Part shown: positions 24,231-32,703 of the stretch, piece by piece
How the letters are laid out: every line of letters begins with the position of its first letter
How positions within the stretch are numbered: the stretch's first letter is position 1
NCBI GenBank assembly: GCA_031289415.1
Contig: JAITPN010000023.1
Span: 1 to 64,000 of the forward strand
Source of the DNA: Prevotellaceae bacterium
GTDB taxonomy: Bacteria > Bacteroidota > Bacteroidia > Bacteroidales > UBA932
Length of the DNA: 64,000 nt
Reading direction: 5' to 3'
The notes under the pieces: model-generated
The model's input: the letters and a program-made list of their open reading frames with translations, nothing else
Told to the model about the DNA's origin: nothing
Databases searched by the model: none
Translations under genes and position numbers: made by a program

Positions 24231-24995
24231 CTATGTTTTTGACTGCAGACGCAATTCGGTAAACACACGTTTGGTGTCTAACGTGAAATTACTTGTCATA
24301 ATCCACGAATAGTAGCCGGGGTCGATTGCCAATACTTCCCTTGCGGGACGTCCTTTGTATTTGCCGAAATTAATTACCGGCACGTCTTTTTCGTCAAGAA
24401 TAATGCGCCCTGCATAGTCGAGGTTGCGCGTGTGTATCGAGAACACCGACAGCTGCCCTACGTCGTTCGGCAAGTCGGGATAGCGGTCGAGCTGCGCTTT
24501 CAATATTTCGTAAGTGGCATATACGTCGGCAGCGGCGCTGTGGGCGTTTATCATGTCTTTTTCGCAGTAAAATTTGTAGGCAGCCGACAGGGTGCGCTGT
24601 TCCATTTTATGGAATATGTTTTGCACGTCAACCAATTTACATTTGTGAAAATCGAACGAGATGCCCGCGCGCAGAAATTCTTCCGCCAATATCGGGACGT
24701 CAAATTTTATGGAATTGTATCCCACAATATCGCAGCCGGTGAGGTAGGTTGCCAAATTTTTCGCAATATCGCCGAACACGGGACTGTTGGCTACGTCGGC
24801 ATTGGTGATGCCGTGTATTTTCGTAACGTGTTCGGGAATGGGAATGGTGGGGTTTACCCTGTACGTTTTTTGTTCTTCTTGCCCGTCAAGAAATAATTTC
24901 AAGATGGAAATTTCGACAATCCGGTCGGTGGCAATGTCCAATCCTGTGGTTTCCACATCGAAAAATACCAACGGATTTTTTATGTTTAATTGCAT
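24231..24995 (-). CDS. DnaQ-like DEDDh 3'-5' exonuclease
   Basis: A 254-aa protein with Exo I FFDVETTGLD (Asp13, Glu15), Exo II VGYNSIKFDVPIL and Exo III HSAAADVYATYEI (His and Asp), the DEDDh set of DNA polymerase III epsilon. A C-terminal extension with INFGKYKGRPAREVLAIDPGYYSWIM resembles the exodeoxyribonuclease X-type C-terminal region. It lies 14 nt after dnaN, a pairing seen in related genomes that fits proofreading or repair with the clamp. Confidence 0.93.
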   Translation of the reverse strand: MQLNIKNPLVFFDVETTGLDIATDRIVEISILKLFLDGQEEQKTYRVNPTIPIPEHVTKIHGITNADVANSPVFGDIAKNLATYLTGCDIVGYNSIKFDVPILAEEFLRAGISFDFHKCKLVDVQNIFHKMEQRTLSAAYKFYCEKDMINAHSAAADVYATYEILKAQLDRYPDLPNDVGQLSVFSIHTRNLDYAGRIILDEKDVPVINFGKYKGRPAREVLAIDPGYYSWIMTSNFTLDTKRVFTELRLQSKT

Positions 24996-25009
24996 CAGTT
25001 CTGTTGTTT

Positions 25010-26143
25010 TTACACGCCTATCATCATCGGCATGAGCAGCGCCAGCGTTTCTTTGTTTTCGTCGTCTGTTTCGAGCGGAAGTATCAACCCTGCGCGAGTC
25101 GGGTCGGAGAGTTTCAGGCTTACGTTCGTCGACGGCAGGTTTGCCAATATCTCGGTCAGGAAACTTGATTTGAATCCGATTTCAATTTCTTCGCCCTCGT
25201 AGTTGCAATTTACCCGCTCGTGTGCCGACACCGAGAAATCGAGGTCTTGCGCCGAAATGGTAATGCCGTTATTTTCAATTTTCAGTTTAATCAGGTTGCT
25301 TGCCTGATTGGAGCATACCGACACGCGGCGCACGGAATTCATAAATTCTATACGGTCAACCGTTACTTTCTTTTCGTTGTTCGTCGGAATCACCGAGCGG
25401 TAAGCCGGAAAATTGCCTTCTACCAAACGGCACGTGAGCGTGTAGCCCGACAGCGTAAACACTGCGTTTTTATCGTCGAAAGCCACTTCTACCGCTTCGG
25501 TTATTTTCGGGAGAATACTTTTGAGCAATGCCGCCGGTTTCTGGGGTAGAATAAACGACGATTCCTTGTCGGATGCAATATCCTTACGCTGGTAATACAT
25601 CAGTTTATGCGAATCGGATGCCACTAGTGTAGCGCCGCCGTCCGGTTTCAAATCGAAGAAAATACCGTTCATCACCGGACGCAACTCGTCGTTGGCAGTA
25701 GCAAACAAGGTGAGGTTTAAACCTTCAAGCAGCACGTCGGCAGGCAGGGCAATGCGGTTGGCGTCCTCGTTCAGTCCCTGCTTCGACGGATAGTCGTCAG
25801 CCAGAGAGCCGGGCGTAATCATCTGACCGTTTCCGTTGTTCCAACTGATTTCCACACGTTGCGAAGCATCTACGCTCACCGTCAACGGTTGTTCGGGAAA
25901 CTCTTTCAGCGTATCAACCAGCCATTTTGCCGGAATCGCTACTGCGCCTTCTTTTTCTACCTGCTCAATGTTGAGTAGGGTTTCCATCGTGGTTTCAGTA
26001 TCTGAAGCCGTAATGGTTAAGGTATTTTCTTTCAGACGAAACAAAAAATTATCGAGAATCGCCATCGTGTTTCTGCTGCTAATCACACGTGATATGGATT
26101 GCAGACGTCCTAATAATTCGGTACTTGATACAATAAATTTCAT
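25010..26143 (-). CDS. dnaN: DNA polymerase III sliding clamp, beta subunit
   Basis: A 377-aa protein with three clamp domains of about 125 residues each. Markers are MKFIVSSTELLGRLQSISRVI, LFATANDELRPVMNGIFFDL, SDSHKLMYY and the C-terminal LALLMPMMIGV, near the usual M-P-M-R-x ending. It encircles DNA and tethers polymerase and repair proteins. The first gene of the dnaN-exonuclease-FAH run. Confidence 0.97.
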   Translation of the reverse strand: MKFIVSSTELLGRLQSISRVISSRNTMAILDNFLFRLKENTLTITASDTETTMETLLNIEQVEKEGAVAIPAKWLVDTLKEFPEQPLTVSVDASQRVEISWNNGNGQMITPGSLADDYPSKQGLNEDANRIALPADVLLEGLNLTLFATANDELRPVMNGIFFDLKPDGGATLVASDSHKLMYYQRKDIASDKESSFILPQKPAALLKSILPKITEAVEVAFDDKNAVFTLSGYTLTCRLVEGNFPAYRSVIPTNNEKKVTVDRIEFMNSVRRVSVCSNQASNLIKLKIENNGITISAQDLDFSVSAHERVNCNYEGEEIEIGFKSSFLTEILANLPSTNVSLKLSDPTRAGLILPLETDDENKETLALLMPMMIGV

Positions 26144-26210
26144 ACTTTATTTCAATTTTTAAGATACAATATTACGGTTTTTTTCGGAAAGGACGAGCCA
26201 ATGCTGCGTT

Positions 26211-27131
26211 TTATTTATTAACAAAGTCGCTATAATTTCTCAACAACAAATCGAAAGAGACCCACGAAGCCAAAGCCCACTCTTCAGTTTCGCCTATGAA
26301 GAGCAGGCATTTGTCGGAGTCGTAGCCCCCTCCGTCCAGTGGTATTCCGAAAAGGTCTATCGTCCGGTTTTCTTTTGCGCCTTTAATATTTATTGCGTGT
26401 TGCCGTTGATAATGGGAAAAATCTTGCGCGGCTACCTGCGTACCTATTATGGAATCGGCGTCCAAACGGCGGAAATACGTAACATAGCGGCGTATTAGTT
26501 CGTTATTCTGATTTTCTGCCTGCGTTCCATGCGTGTCGGTTACTCGCCATTCGTTATTTTCATGTATCAACATGAATGACGCTTCGGGGCGTAACGCATG
26601 TAGGATTTTTATAGTGTCGATGTCCGACGGAGAATAGGCGCACACCGCTACATTATTCCAAAAGCCGGACGCAACACAGCAGACTTCCGTTATTGTTTTG
26701 ATGGAATAGGGCAGCGCGGCAGACCATAGATTGCCATTGTGCAGCACTATAGCGCCGGTGTGCGTATCGTCGTAAATGTAAAAGTGCAACAAAGGTTTAT
26801 AGGCGCTACCTTTATAAAGGTGTACGCCTACGCCGTTGCGTTTGATGTTGGCTGTCAATATTCGCGTAGTGGTTGTGTCGGTGTCCAATGGGCGCAACCG
26901 CCAATTCTGTACGGTGTACCACCAATCGGCTATCCGGTTTTCCGCAGCCTCGCGGCGGTCGTTCACTATCCATCCCGACGGTGTTTCAGTGAGTGTAACC
27001 GTGTCGTTCGCTTGTGTAAACACCATGCGGGAAATGTTGCCGGCATAATGCCTCAACGCCTGCGGCAAATCGTCATGCCCGCAGGAACAGAGCAGGCATA
27101 CGCTAATATAGAGCATCTTTTTCATCGCCAT
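26211..27131 (-). CDS. Uncharacterised lipoprotein (306 aa), DUF4340-like architecture tentative
   Basis: N-terminus MAMKKMLYISVCLLCSCGHDD has a lipobox LCSC (Cys17). The rest is soluble and beta-rich with repeated W/Y positions: VTLTETPSGWIVNDRREAAENRIADWWYTVQNWRLRPLDTDTT, then a related half near ASFMLIHENNEWRVT. This 'write-out of a residue then asparagine/threonine turn' pattern recalls DUF4340 proteins, but I cannot confirm it. It sits between dnaN and rny on the same strand with small gaps. Function unknown. Confidence 0.7.
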   Translation of the reverse strand: MAMKKMLYISVCLLCSCGHDDLPQALRHYAGNISRMVFTQANDTVTLTETPSGWIVNDRREAAENRIADWWYTVQNWRLRPLDTDTTTTRILTANIKRNGVGVHLYKGSAYKPLLHFYIYDDTHTGAIVLHNGNLWSAALPYSIKTITEVCCVASGFWNNVAVCAYSPSDIDTIKILHALRPEASFMLIHENNEWRVTDTHGTQAENQNNELIRRYVTYFRRLDADSIIGTQVAAQDFSHYQRQHAINIKGAKENRTIDLFGIPLDGGGYDSDKCLLFIGETEEWALASWVSFDLLLRNYSDFVNK

Positions 27132-27188
27132 GAGTAACTATCGGCAGCATACACAAAAAGCCATGCCGCCAATGTCGTGTTATCGGTT

Positions 27189-28724
27189 TTATTTGGCAAA
27201 ACTAACCGCGCGGGTTTCACGGATTACCGTTATTTTCACCTGCCCCGGATACGTCATTTCGTCCTGTATTCTCCGTGCAATATCCTGTGATAAACTTTCG
27301 GCTTGGGCGTCGGTTACTTTCTCGCTGCCCACAATCACTCTCAATTCGCGCCCTGCCTGAATGGCATAGGTTTTGATGACGCCCGGATGCGCCAGCGCAA
27401 GGTCTTCCATTCCTTTCAGCCGTTTGATGTACGACCCTACCACTTCGCGGCGTGCGCCGGGGCGTGCGCCCGATATGGAATCGCCTACAAGTACTATCGG
27501 AGAAATCAACGAAGTCATTTCTACTTCCTCGTGGTGAGCGCCTATGGCATTGCATATTTCCGGTTTTTCCTTATATCTTTCGGCAAGTTGCATGCCTAAA
27601 ATGGCGTGCGGCAATTCGGGGTCGTCTGTCGAAACCTTTCCGATGTCGTGCAACAAACCGGCGCGTTTCGCTGTTTTCGGATTCAATCCGAGTTCCGACG
27701 CCATAGTGGCGCAGAAATTCGCTACTTCGCGCGAGTGCTGTAGCAAATTTTGTCCGTATGACGAACGATATTTCATTGTACCCACCAACTTTATTAATTC
27801 GGGGTGCAAACCGTTAATGCCCAAATCAATTGTCGTGCGTTTACCTACTTCCACTACTTCTTCTTCCACCTGTTTTTGCAACCGCGACACCACTTCTTCA
27901 ATACGCGCAGGATGAATACGTCCGTCGGTAATGAGTTGGTGCAACGCCAGCCGCGCCACTTCGCGGCGTACCGGGTCGAAGCCCGAAATGATAATAGCTT
28001 CCGGCGTATCGTCCACTACAATTTCAACGCCTGTGGCTGCTTCCAGCGCACGGATATTGCGCCCTTCGCGCCCGATGATGCGCCCTTTCACTTCGTCGTT
28101 TTCAATGTGGAACACGGTTACTGCATTTTCTATTGCCGCTTCTTGCGCCACGCGCTGTAACGACAGGATAATAATGCGCTTCGCTTCTTTCGAAGCATTC
28201 AGCCGTGCTTCGTCCATCACTTCATTGACGTACGACATGGCTTCCGTTTTTGCATCCGCTTTCAACGACTCCACAAGGTTTTGCTTGGCTTCGGCAGCCG
28301 AAAGTCCGGCAATGGTTTCCAACTTTTCAACCTGTTGACGGTGCAAACGCTCGTATTCTTCAATACGTTTTTCGATTACGCCCATTTGATGCGTAAGATT
28401 TTCTTTTGCTGTGTCGTTTTCTCTTTGCTTACGTTGCAAATCAGATAGTTGTTGTCCGAGTACCGCTTCTTTTTGTTTCAGTTTATTCTCGTTTTGCGCA
28501 AGTTTGTTGTTTCTTTCATGAATCGTTGTTTCATGTTCCGCTTTCAGTTGCAGAAAACGTTCCTTCGCTTGCAACATCTTTTCTTTCTTGATGTTTTCCG
28601 CTTCCGTTTCTGCTTCTCTAATGATTTTCTTCCGTTTTTTCGACATCAGGAAACCGGTTATAAAGAACGATAACCCTCCGCCGACAACTATTGCCGCTAT
28701 GGCTGCTATGAGTATTATTTCCAT
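27189..28724 (-). CDS. rny: Ribonuclease Y
   Basis: A 511-aa membrane-anchored endoribonuclease that starts mRNA decay. An N-terminal TM helix (3-27) is followed by a long charged coiled coil (30-190), a KH domain ([28 protein letters not shown], about 212-240) and an HD domain with the metal site LLHDIGKV and AIGAHHEE. It ends [22 protein letters not shown] as usual. The 6S RNA candidate and zapA lie directly upstream. Confidence 0.97.
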   Translation of the reverse strand: MEIILIAAIAAIVVGGGLSFFITGFLMSKKRKKIIREAETEAENIKKEKMLQAKERFLQLKAEHETTIHERNNKLAQNENKLKQKEAVLGQQLSDLQRKQRENDTAKENLTHQMGVIEKRIEEYERLHRQQVEKLETIAGLSAAEAKQNLVESLKADAKTEAMSYVNEVMDEARLNASKEAKRIIILSLQRVAQEAAIENAVTVFHIENDEVKGRIIGREGRNIRALEAATGVEIVVDDTPEAIIISGFDPVRREVARLALHQLITDGRIHPARIEEVVSRLQKQVEEEVVEVGKRTTIDLGINGLHPELIKLVGTMKYRSSYGQNLLQHSREVANFCATMASELGLNPKTAKRAGLLHDIGKVSTDDPELPHAILGMQLAERYKEKPEICNAIGAHHEEVEMTSLISPIVLVGDSISGARPGARREVVGSYIKRLKGMEDLALAHPGVIKTYAIQAGRELRVIVGSEKVTDAQAESLSQDIARRIQDEMTYPGQVKITVIRETRAVSFAK

Positions 28725-28788
28725 ATTATGTATTTTTAAAATTATTAGTTACCTAAATTATTCATATTCAATATATTCTCCAAAATAA

Positions 28789-28990
28789 AAAGTCTGCACT
28801 GTTACGTTTGTTTGACAAAAAACCCTAAAAAATCAAGGCGGAGCTTCCGGATATTAACCTCAAACGTCCAACGTCCCGCAAGCGGAATCTCCCGAAGGAT
28901 AAAATAGGCCTGTTTTCAGCAGCCGAGATAAACTCCTTTTAAACAAAACATGTTGAGTTTCGCAAAGAAACACATAACAATGCAGACATA
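28789..28990 (-). ncRNA. ssrS: 6S RNA candidate
   Basis: A 288-bp gap between zapA and rny contains a region of about 200 nt closed by a 13-bp terminal stem: GTCTGCATTGTTA (28987-28975, reverse strand) pairs with TAACAGTGCAGAC (28804-28792), one G-U apart from perfect. Between them are long weakly paired arms around a central open region, the shape by which 6S RNA mimics an open promoter for RNA polymerase. The reverse strand continues into TTTTTATTTT after the stem, as a terminator would. Linkage to zapA is shared with E. coli ssrS. No protein fits here. The strand is inferred from the T-run and neighbours. Confidence 0.68.
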
Positions 28991-29012
28991 CTATAATAGG
29001 AACGAACTTCTT

Positions 29013-29315
29013 TTACTTTTCTTCAACCGCACATAAATACTCTTCCAACTGCCTATCAAGCGCTTCGAACTTTTCCACCACACGACCCAGATCCTCCTGT
29101 TTCTCAAGCTCGATAAGTTTTATAATAAACTGCAATGCAGCCATCGAAAGCGCATCTTGCACATCACGGTCGGTATAAAGTTGGCGGTACTTAGCCACTT
29201 GTTCATTTATACGCCGTGCAGCTGCTCTGATGCTTTCTTCGTTGTTAGCCGTTATTCTAAACGGATAAGAACGATCGGCAACATTGACCTTTATGGAAAT
29301 CTTTTCTTCTTCCAT
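29013..29315 (-). CDS. zapA: Cell division protein ZapA
   Basis: A 100-aa protein. IKVNVADRSYPFRITANNEESIRAAARRINEQVAKYRQ is the ZapA N-terminal domain, followed by a helix (DVQDALSMAALQFIIKLIELEKQ) and a coiled coil to the end. ZapA bundles FtsZ filaments. It lies 7 nt after a small coiled-coil gene and upstream of the 6S RNA candidate and rny. Confidence 0.9.
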   Translation of the reverse strand: MEEEKISIKVNVADRSYPFRITANNEESIRAAARRINEQVAKYRQLYTDRDVQDALSMAALQFIIKLIELEKQEDLGRVVEKFEALDRQLEEYLCAVEEK

Positions 29316-29322
29316 GTCAGCC

Positions 29323-29616
29323 TCATCGGTTTAGTAAAGCAACACACTTGTCAATCTCTTTCACGATTCTTCCTATTTTCTGTTTTGCATCATTAGTGTC
29401 GGCACTTGATACTTTAAATGCTTCCGCTAACTGCAACTTCTTATTTCTCTCTTCCAATTTTTCAATCACAGCGCGCTGACGGTCTATTTCATCCTCAAAC
29501 GCCTGCTTCTCATTCCTACACACCTCATTCTCACTCTTTATTTTTTCATAGAGCGCTATAAGCCTCAAGTGCTTATTCGTTAAACGTGCTATTACATCAT
29601 CAAAAAAATCTTCCAT
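29323..29616 (-). CDS. Small coiled-coil protein (ZapB-like position)
   Basis: A 97-aa acidic/basic coiled coil (KIKSENEVCRNEKQAFEDEIDRQRAVIEKLEERNKKLQ, about 26-63) with a C-terminal segment IGRIVKEIDKCVALLNR. There is no signal or membrane segment. It precedes zapA with 7 nt between, and a ZapB-like partner role is inferred only from this pairing and shape. Confidence 0.8.
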   Translation of the reverse strand: MEDFFDDVIARLTNKHLRLIALYEKIKSENEVCRNEKQAFEDEIDRQRAVIEKLEERNKKLQLAEAFKVSSADTNDAKQKIGRIVKEIDKCVALLNR

Positions 29617-29699
29617 AAGAAAAATATAATAGTGAGACTACAAAGATACAACAGAAAAATATCATTTGCAAAAAAATATATATTTTAGTTGAAATATCG

Positions 29700-29707
29700 T
29701 ACCTTTG
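29700..29707 (+). promoter_or_regulatory. -7 element almost touching the serine acetyltransferase start
   Basis: TACCTTTG ends only 4 nt before the ATG at 29712, with TAGTTG about 20 bp upstream as -33. The transcript would begin at or next to the start codon. Confidence 0.6.
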
Positions 29708-29711
29708 CAGC

Positions 29712-30593
29712 ATGGATACTATCAAAGATACAGCAAATTTATTACTTCAGGGTAACTTTACTGAATATCAGTGGATTCCTTCTCCTGAGCGACCGTTACC
29801 CAATGTAAACAGGATCAAAGAAATTATGAACCTGTTGAAATCCATACTTTTCCCCAACTTCTTCGGTGATGTTGAAATTGGCGAATATGCACCGGACGCC
29901 AAAGTGGAAGCAAATATGACGCGACTTTACGCTCTGCTTAACGAGCAAATATACAAAGGATTGTGTTGCTTCAACGAGCGGGCTGCAGCGCACGATAGAA
30001 CAGCCCCCGAATTGACTACGGCTTTTATTAACAAACTTCCGGAAATAAAACGCCTGCTTGCTACCGACGTAAAAGCAGTGTGCGACAGCGACCCTGCCGC
30101 CACCGGCTACGGCGAAGTAATATTCTGTTATCCGGCGATTCAGGCAATGATTCATTACCGGATAGCGCATGAGTTGTTGAAGATGCAAGTTCCTGTGTTG
30201 CCACGTATTATGACCGAGCTGGCACATTCCGCCACAGGAATCGACATTCATCCGGGCGCTTCCATTGGCGAATATTTCAGCATTGACCACGGCACAGGCG
30301 TGGTTATCGGCGAAACCTGTATCATTGGGCATCACGTACAACTTTACCAAGGGGTTACGTTGGGCGCAAAAGGTTTTACGCTTGACGCCGCAGGGTTGCC
30401 TGTGAATGTACCACGGCATCCTGTCATTGAAGACAATGTGATTATTTATGCCAATGCCACGATACTTGGACGTATTACCATTGGACACAACTCCATCATC
30501 GGCGGAAATATTTGGCAGGTACACAGTGTCCCCCCCTATTCGCGCATCGTGCAAAAAAAAGCGACTGACTTTAATGACGGATTAGGCATTTAA
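29712..30593 (+). CDS. cysE: Serine O-acetyltransferase (EpsC/CysE type)
   Basis: A 293-aa protein. The helical N-terminal domain (1-170) has the SATase block EVIFCYPAIQAMIHYRIAHELL. The left-handed beta-helix (185-280) has HPGASIGEYFSIDHGTGVVIGETCIIGHHVQLYQGVTLGAKG with the catalytic His and Asp. It makes O-acetylserine for cysteine synthesis; no cysK is adjacent. It has its own promoter, placed so close that the mRNA may be leaderless. No good in-frame start lies further in before residue 38. Confidence 0.93.
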   Translation: MDTIKDTANLLLQGNFTEYQWIPSPERPLPNVNRIKEIMNLLKSILFPNFFGDVEIGEYAPDAKVEANMTRLYALLNEQIYKGLCCFNERAAAHDRTAPELTTAFINKLPEIKRLLATDVKAVCDSDPAATGYGEVIFCYPAIQAMIHYRIAHELLKMQVPVLPRIMTELAHSATGIDIHPGASIGEYFSIDHGTGVVIGETCIIGHHVQLYQGVTLGAKGFTLDAAGLPVNVPRHPVIEDNVIIYANATILGRITIGHNSIIGGNIWQVHSVPPYSRIVQKKATDFNDGLGI

Positions 30594-30619
30594 TGTCTGA
30601 AAGCGGTTTTTGAAATAAA

Positions 30620-30650
30620 GTTGCAAATCAAAAAAATATATGTACCTTTG
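30620..30650 (+). promoter_or_regulatory. Promoter of the arginine operon
   Basis: -33 GTTG (30620-30623), 19-bp spacer, -7 TACCTTTG (30643-30650). Transcription would start about 30655, leaving a structured leader of about 180 nt before the first large gene. Confidence 0.75.
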
Positions 30651-30659
30651 CGCCCGCTT

Positions 30660-30725
30660 ATGGATAAAAAAAGTCATATCTATATCCTGAATACAGGAAG
30701 CAGGCACGTCCGACAATGTGCCTAA
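30660..30725 (+). CDS. Candidate leader peptide of the arginine operon (21 aa)
   Basis: ATG 30660 to TAA 30723, a few nt after the predicted transcription start. The peptide begins MDKKSHIYILNTG and ends SRHVRQCA. Its two Arg codons are AGG and CGA, which look uncommon in the neighbouring genes. They lie inside a hairpin (AGGCAC 30702-30707 / GTGCCT 30718-30723), so a ribosome stalled there would melt it. Further hairpins follow: CCTG/CAGG (30686-30697), and a nested one with ATTGTT-TCCG-AACAAT (30754-30769) inside CAGATA/TATCTG (30739-30774). ACAGA..ACCG could instead pair with CGGTGTCTGT near 30781. No clear poly-T terminator is visible. Attenuation is inference. Confidence 0.5.
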   Translation: MDKKSHIYILNTGSRHVRQCA

Positions 30726-30837
30726 GGAGGCTTTTATACAGATAGACCGCAGGATTGTTTCCGAACAATATCTGAAAAACGGTGTCTGTGCATCATAATT
30801 TATTAAATAAGCAAATCAAAAAATATTTTTTCATTAG

Positions 30838-31485
30838 ATGAATAATCATGTTATCATCTGCAAGGCGAGCAGCCAACATATAGAATATGCAGAAAAAATC
30901 TGTGAACTGGTATATATTTCAGCACAGGAACGGGGAACAGGAATAGCAAAACGAAACCCCGAATACATAAAAAAGAAAATGACGGACGGCAAAGCCATCA
31001 TTGCGCTCGACGGTAAACATCTGGCGGGCTTCTCATATATTGAAACGTGGGGGCATCAAGAGTTTGTTGCCAATTCAGGACTCATTGTAGCGCACGAATA
31101 CCGCAACAGCGGGCTTGCACGGCAAATCAAGTGCAAAGTTTTTGAATTGTCGCGAGAACGTTTCCCGAAAGCCAAAATTTTCAGCATTACTACCGGTACA
31201 GCGGTGATGAAAATCAATTATGAATTGGGTTTCAGACCTGTGCCGTTTACGGAATTAACCGAAGACAAAGATTTCTGGGACGGCTGCAAAGGTTGCCGCA
31301 ACTACGATATTCTCGAACGCAACAACCATAAAATGTGCCTTTGCACGGCATTGCTCTACGACCCTTTTTACAAACGTCCGGAAATAGAAGTTCCGCCGCC
31401 GAGCAGGATAGCGGAAAGTATGCGCCCCCGAATCGAAGGGTGGCGCTCTATGGTAGCCGGATTACGCTTGATAGTAACCGGATGA
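30838..31485 (+). CDS. GNAT acetyltransferase, probable N-acetylglutamate synthase-type
   Basis: A 215-aa Gcn5-related N-acetyltransferase. Motif A is LIVAHEYRNSGLARQIKCKVFELS, with the acetyl-CoA pyrophosphate loop RNSGLA, and motif B is ITTGTAVMKINYELGFRPVPF. A cysteine-containing loop (WDGCKGCRNYDILE) follows. It is the first large gene of an operon with argG and argC, so the likely reaction is acetylation of glutamate, the entry step of arginine synthesis. This role is inferred from context. Confidence 0.82.
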   Translation: MNNHVIICKASSQHIEYAEKICELVYISAQERGTGIAKRNPEYIKKKMTDGKAIIALDGKHLAGFSYIETWGHQEFVANSGLIVAHEYRNSGLARQIKCKVFELSRERFPKAKIFSITTGTAVMKINYELGFRPVPFTELTEDKDFWDGCKGCRNYDILERNNHKMCLCTALLYDPFYKRPEIEVPPPSRIAESMRPRIEGWRSMVAGLRLIVTG

Positions 31486-31515
31486 ATTTAATGTGTAACA
31501 ATATAAAAATGTAAT

Positions 31516-32703
31516 ATGGAAAAAGTTGTTTTAGCATTCAGCGGAGGATTAGATACTTCGTTTTGCGTACCGTATCTGAAAAATGAACGCGGCTTGGAAG
31601 TGCACACAGTGTTTGTGAACACCGGCGGATTTTCGACAGCCGAAGAAGAAAAGATTAAAGAACGAGCCGTGTTGCTGGGCGCAGCATCGCACACCACGAT
31701 TAACGCAGAAAACGAATATTATACTAAAGGTATAAAATATTTAATTTTCGGCAATATTCTTAAAAACGCGACCTATCCGCTATCGGTAAGTTCCGAGCGT
31801 ATTTTTCAGGCATTGGAAGTGCTGAAACATGCACAAAAAATAAATGCCGCATACGTCGCTCACGGAAGTACCGGCGCAGGGAACGACCAAGTGCGTTTCG
31901 ATTTGGCATTTGAAGTCATGTCGCCCGAAATTACAGTGATTGCGCCCATCCGCGAATTGGCGTTGAGCCGCCAGCAGGAGATTGATTATCTGGCGAAAAA
32001 CGGCTGCAACCTTTCGTGGAACAAAGCAAAATATTCCATTAACCAAGGACTGTGGGGCACGAGTGTCGGCGGGGCAGAAACGCTGCAATCGCACACGTAC
32101 CTGCCCGACGAGGCTTATCCGTCGCAAGTGAAAAAAACGACGCCCGAAAAAATCAGCATCGAATTTTACAAAGGCGAACCGGCGGCATTGAATGGCGAAA
32201 AAATGCCCCCTACAACGCTAATCCGGCAACTGAACGCCATCGCGTCGCAATTTGCAATCGGGCGCGACACGCACGTCGGCGACACGATTATAGGCATCAA
32301 AGGTCGCGTGGCGTTTGAAGCCGCTGCGCCGATGATTATCATCAAAAGCCACCATTTGCTCGAAAAACATACGCTCACCAAAGGGCAGCTTTATTGGAAA
32401 GACCAGCTTGCAGGCTGGTATGGACAATTGATGCACGAAGCGCAATACCTCGACCCATTGGCGCGAAATATAGAAACGTTTTTAGAGGATACGCAAAAAT
32501 TTGTAAGCGGCACTGTCGAAATAGCCTTGCGCCCCTATCATTTTTCGGTGTTGGGCTGCGCGTCGCCCTACGATTTGATGAATACAAAATTCGGCGCATA
32601 CGGCGAAGAGAACAAATCGTTCACAGGCGCGGATGTGATTGGGTTTACGAAAGTGCTGGCAAATCCGTTGAAAATTTATTATTCAGTGCATGAAAACGAT
32701 TAA
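31516..32703 (+). CDS. argG: Argininosuccinate synthase
   Basis: A 395-aa N-type ATP pyrophosphatase joining citrulline and aspartate. The PP-loop is LAFSGGLDTSFCVPYL (5-20), followed by YVAHGSTGAGNDQVRFD, LAKNGCNLSWNKAKYSINQGLWGTSVGG and KFGAYGEENKSFTGADVIGF. Its 3' end overlaps the argC start by 14 nt. Confidence 0.96.
   Translation: MEKVVLAFSGGLDTSFCVPYLKNERGLEVHTVFVNTGGFSTAEEEKIKERAVLLGAASHTTINAENEYYTKGIKYLIFGNILKNATYPLSVSSERIFQALEVLKHAQKINAAYVAHGSTGAGNDQVRFDLAFEVMSPEITVIAPIRELALSRQQEIDYLAKNGCNLSWNKAKYSINQGLWGTSVGGAETLQSHTYLPDEAYPSQVKKTTPEKISIEFYKGEPAALNGEKMPPTTLIRQLNAIASQFAIGRDTHVGDTIIGIKGRVAFEAAAPMIIIKSHHLLEKHTLTKGQLYWKDQLAGWYGQLMHEAQYLDPLARNIETFLEDTQKFVSGTVEIALRPYHFSVLGCASPYDLMNTKFGAYGEENKSFTGADVIGFTKVLANPLKIYYSVHEND

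Noticed and set aside
28840-28885. Shared 13-mer GGAATCTCCCGAA in the 6S candidate and at 22653
   Set aside because: One 13-base match within 64 kb is expected by chance; there is no wider homology.
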